A stretch of 64,000 bases of DNA from Mycobacterium fragae (GTDB taxonomy: Bacteria > Actinomycetota > Actinomycetes > Mycobacteriales > Mycobacteriaceae), in contig NZ_LQOW01000028.1 of assembly GCF_002102185.1 (NCBI RefSeq), positions 124,001 to 188,000 on the forward strand, in the 5' to 3' direction. The notes under the pieces were generated by a model. The model saw only the letters and a program-made list of their open reading frames with translations. It had not been told where the DNA came from and did not search any database. Below, one piece after another: positions 62,986 through 64,000 of this stretch (position 1 is the first letter of the stretch; every line of letters starts with the position of its first letter). The translations under genes were made by a program, and so were the position numbers.

Positions 62986-64000
62986 GTGCGGGCGGTGGTG
63001 TTGCGCGACGGGCAACTTGCGCTCAGAGAGATCGCCGACCCGGTTCCCGGCCAGGGCGAGTTGCTGCTGCGAACACTGAGCACCGCGATCTGCGCCTCCG
63101 ATGTGCACTTCATGGATCACCCCGAGATGGGTGTCAACGACCCGACCGGTCGCTCGCTCTACGACGCCAACCGCGGCATCGTGCTCGGCCACGAGTTCGT
63201 CGGCGAAGTCGTCGGACACGGACCCGGTTGCACGGAGCAGTTCCCGGTCGGCACCCGCGTGACGTCCATCCCCATCCGTCTGGTCAACGGAGGTGCCGGC
63301 GGGGTGCGGATCATCGGCCAGCACCCGGAAGCGCAGGGCAGCTTCGGTGAACTGGTGGTCGTCGCCGAGGCATTGGCTAAAGCGGTCGACGGCGACGCCC
63401 CGAATGACGCCGTCGCCCTGGCCGATGCGTTCGCGGTCGGCGAGTTCTACGTGCGAGCGGCGCGGATGGAGCCGGGCGAGGTGCCGGTCGTCATCGGTGC
63501 CGGGGCGATCGGGTTGTCTGCCGTCGCCGCACTGGCCGGCCGGGGCGTCGAGCCGATCATCGTGTCGGACTACAAATCCGACCGGCGCGACCTGGCCCGC
63601 GACAGCTTCGGGGCACACATCACGGTGGACCCATCCGACAAGTCACCGTTCGACGTGTGGCGCGAGGTGCGGGCGGAGCGGGGGCTGTGGGGTGCACTCG
63701 TCGTCTTCGAATGCGTCGGCGCCGCAGGGCTGATCCAGAAGATCGTGGAGTCGGTCGACATCGGCACCCGGATCTATTGCGCCGGCGGGTGGTATACGGG
63801 CGATTCGCTGAGCGTCACCGACGCGACCCGTCAGGGTGTCACCATCCAGTTCGGCGGCGGCCCTCACCCACAAGACTGGTACGGCACCCTTGATGCCATC
63901 GCCTCCGGGCGCCTGGATCCGCTACCGAGCGTCGGGACCGTCATCGGCCTCGACGAGGTGCCCCATGCGATGGAGCTGGCCCGAACATCCGGCGGCCCAC
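62986..64000 (+). CDS. Zinc-type medium-chain alcohol dehydrogenase (partial, runs off the window)
   Basis: At least 338 residues from the GTG at 62986, 8 nt after GGAGG; there is no stop before the window end. The catalytic-zinc Cys and His lie in I-C-A-S-D-V-H and G-H-E-F-V-G-E-V. The Rossmann motif is I-G-A-G-A-I-G-L. The four-Cys structural zinc lobe of classical ADHs appears to be missing, since the G-T-R-V-T-S-I-P-I region holds no Cys cluster. Expected to oxidise an alcohol or polyol with NAD(P)+. It is divergent from the IclR regulator, which probably controls it. Confidence 0.87.
   Translation, partial: MRAVVLRDGQLALREIADPVPGQGELLLRTLSTAICASDVHFMDHPEMGVNDPTGRSLYDANRGIVLGHEFVGEVVGHGPGCTEQFPVGTRVTSIPIRLVNGGAGGVRIIGQHPEAQGSFGELVVVAEALAKAVDGDAPNDAVALADAFAVGEFYVRAARMEPGEVPVVIGAGAIGLSAVAALAGRGVEPIIVSDYKSDRRDLARDSFGAHITVDPSDKSPFDVWREVRAERGLWGALVVFECVGAAGLIQKIVESVDIGTRIYCAGGWYTGDSLSVTDATRQGVTIQFGGGPHPQDWYGTLDAIASGRLDPLPSVGTVIGLDEVPHAMELARTSGGP

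Overview
The window is GC-rich with dense, often 4-bp-overlapping genes. It reads as a chromosomal segment of a Mycobacterium, probably an environmental or nontuberculous species. The markers are a ~1,600-residue CtpI-type P-type ATPase, a Zur-box-controlled set of zinc-free ribosomal proteins with a COG0523 (CobW-like) partner, a wax-ester synthase/DGAT, SigG-like ECF sigma factors with a SnoaL tail, a TIGR00027-type methyltransferase and a LipJ/Rv1900c-like cyclase. No rRNA, tRNA, CRISPR array, transposase or phage gene was recognised.

Layout. 0.1-17.3 kb is catabolic and lipid metabolism: a LIP-type lipase, a PaaX regulator divergent from a Rieske oxygenase/acyl-CoA dehydrogenase pair, class I aldolase, an M42 peptidase, an operon of di-iron-like protein + 3Fe-4S ferredoxin + ferredoxin reductase, WS/DGAT, a RIFMO-like flavin monooxygenase, small redox/hydrolase genes, an ECF sigma factor and a large alpha/beta hydrolase. 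17.4-23.7 kb is an unusual locus: a TetR regulator, two paralogous multi-pass membrane proteins, two tiny single-span peptides, a NorD-type VWA protein, a NorQ/CbbQ-type AAA+ ATPase, a third small membrane protein and a flavoprotein reductase. This is the layout expected for a membrane metallo-oxidoreductase with its own metal-insertion chaperones. 23.7-34.4 kb holds the LipJ-like cyclase, an SDR, the zinc-starvation ribosomal-protein locus with two Zur boxes, a LuxE/LuxC-like fatty-acyl reductase pair, a SnoaL protein and an SDR-FadD pair. 34.4-44.3 kb has ctpI, a second ECF sigma factor divergent from an SDR-SDR-DUF899 run, and several small membrane proteins.

44.3-64 kb is a putative nonribosomal peptide cluster on the minus strand. 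A 4,227-residue synthetase (C-A-NMT-T / C-A-T / C-A-T-E) ends not in a thioesterase but in a compact tryptophan 2,3-dioxygenase-like domain. The next gene downstream is an alpha/beta hydrolase with the HGGxW signature of kynurenine formamidases, followed by three methyltransferases. Upstream lie a flavin monooxygenase and an IclR regulator divergent from a zinc-type alcohol dehydrogenase. Together these suggest a peptide containing N-formylkynurenine or kynurenine, made by oxidising tryptophan on or next to the assembly line. Modules 2 and 3 share a 2,554-bp direct repeat that looks identical and covers half a C domain, the whole A domain and the T domain up to just past its serine, so both modules should load the same residue.

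The two best candidates for an undescribed system are the NRPS-TDO/formamidase cluster and the NorQ/NorD-membrane-protein locus.
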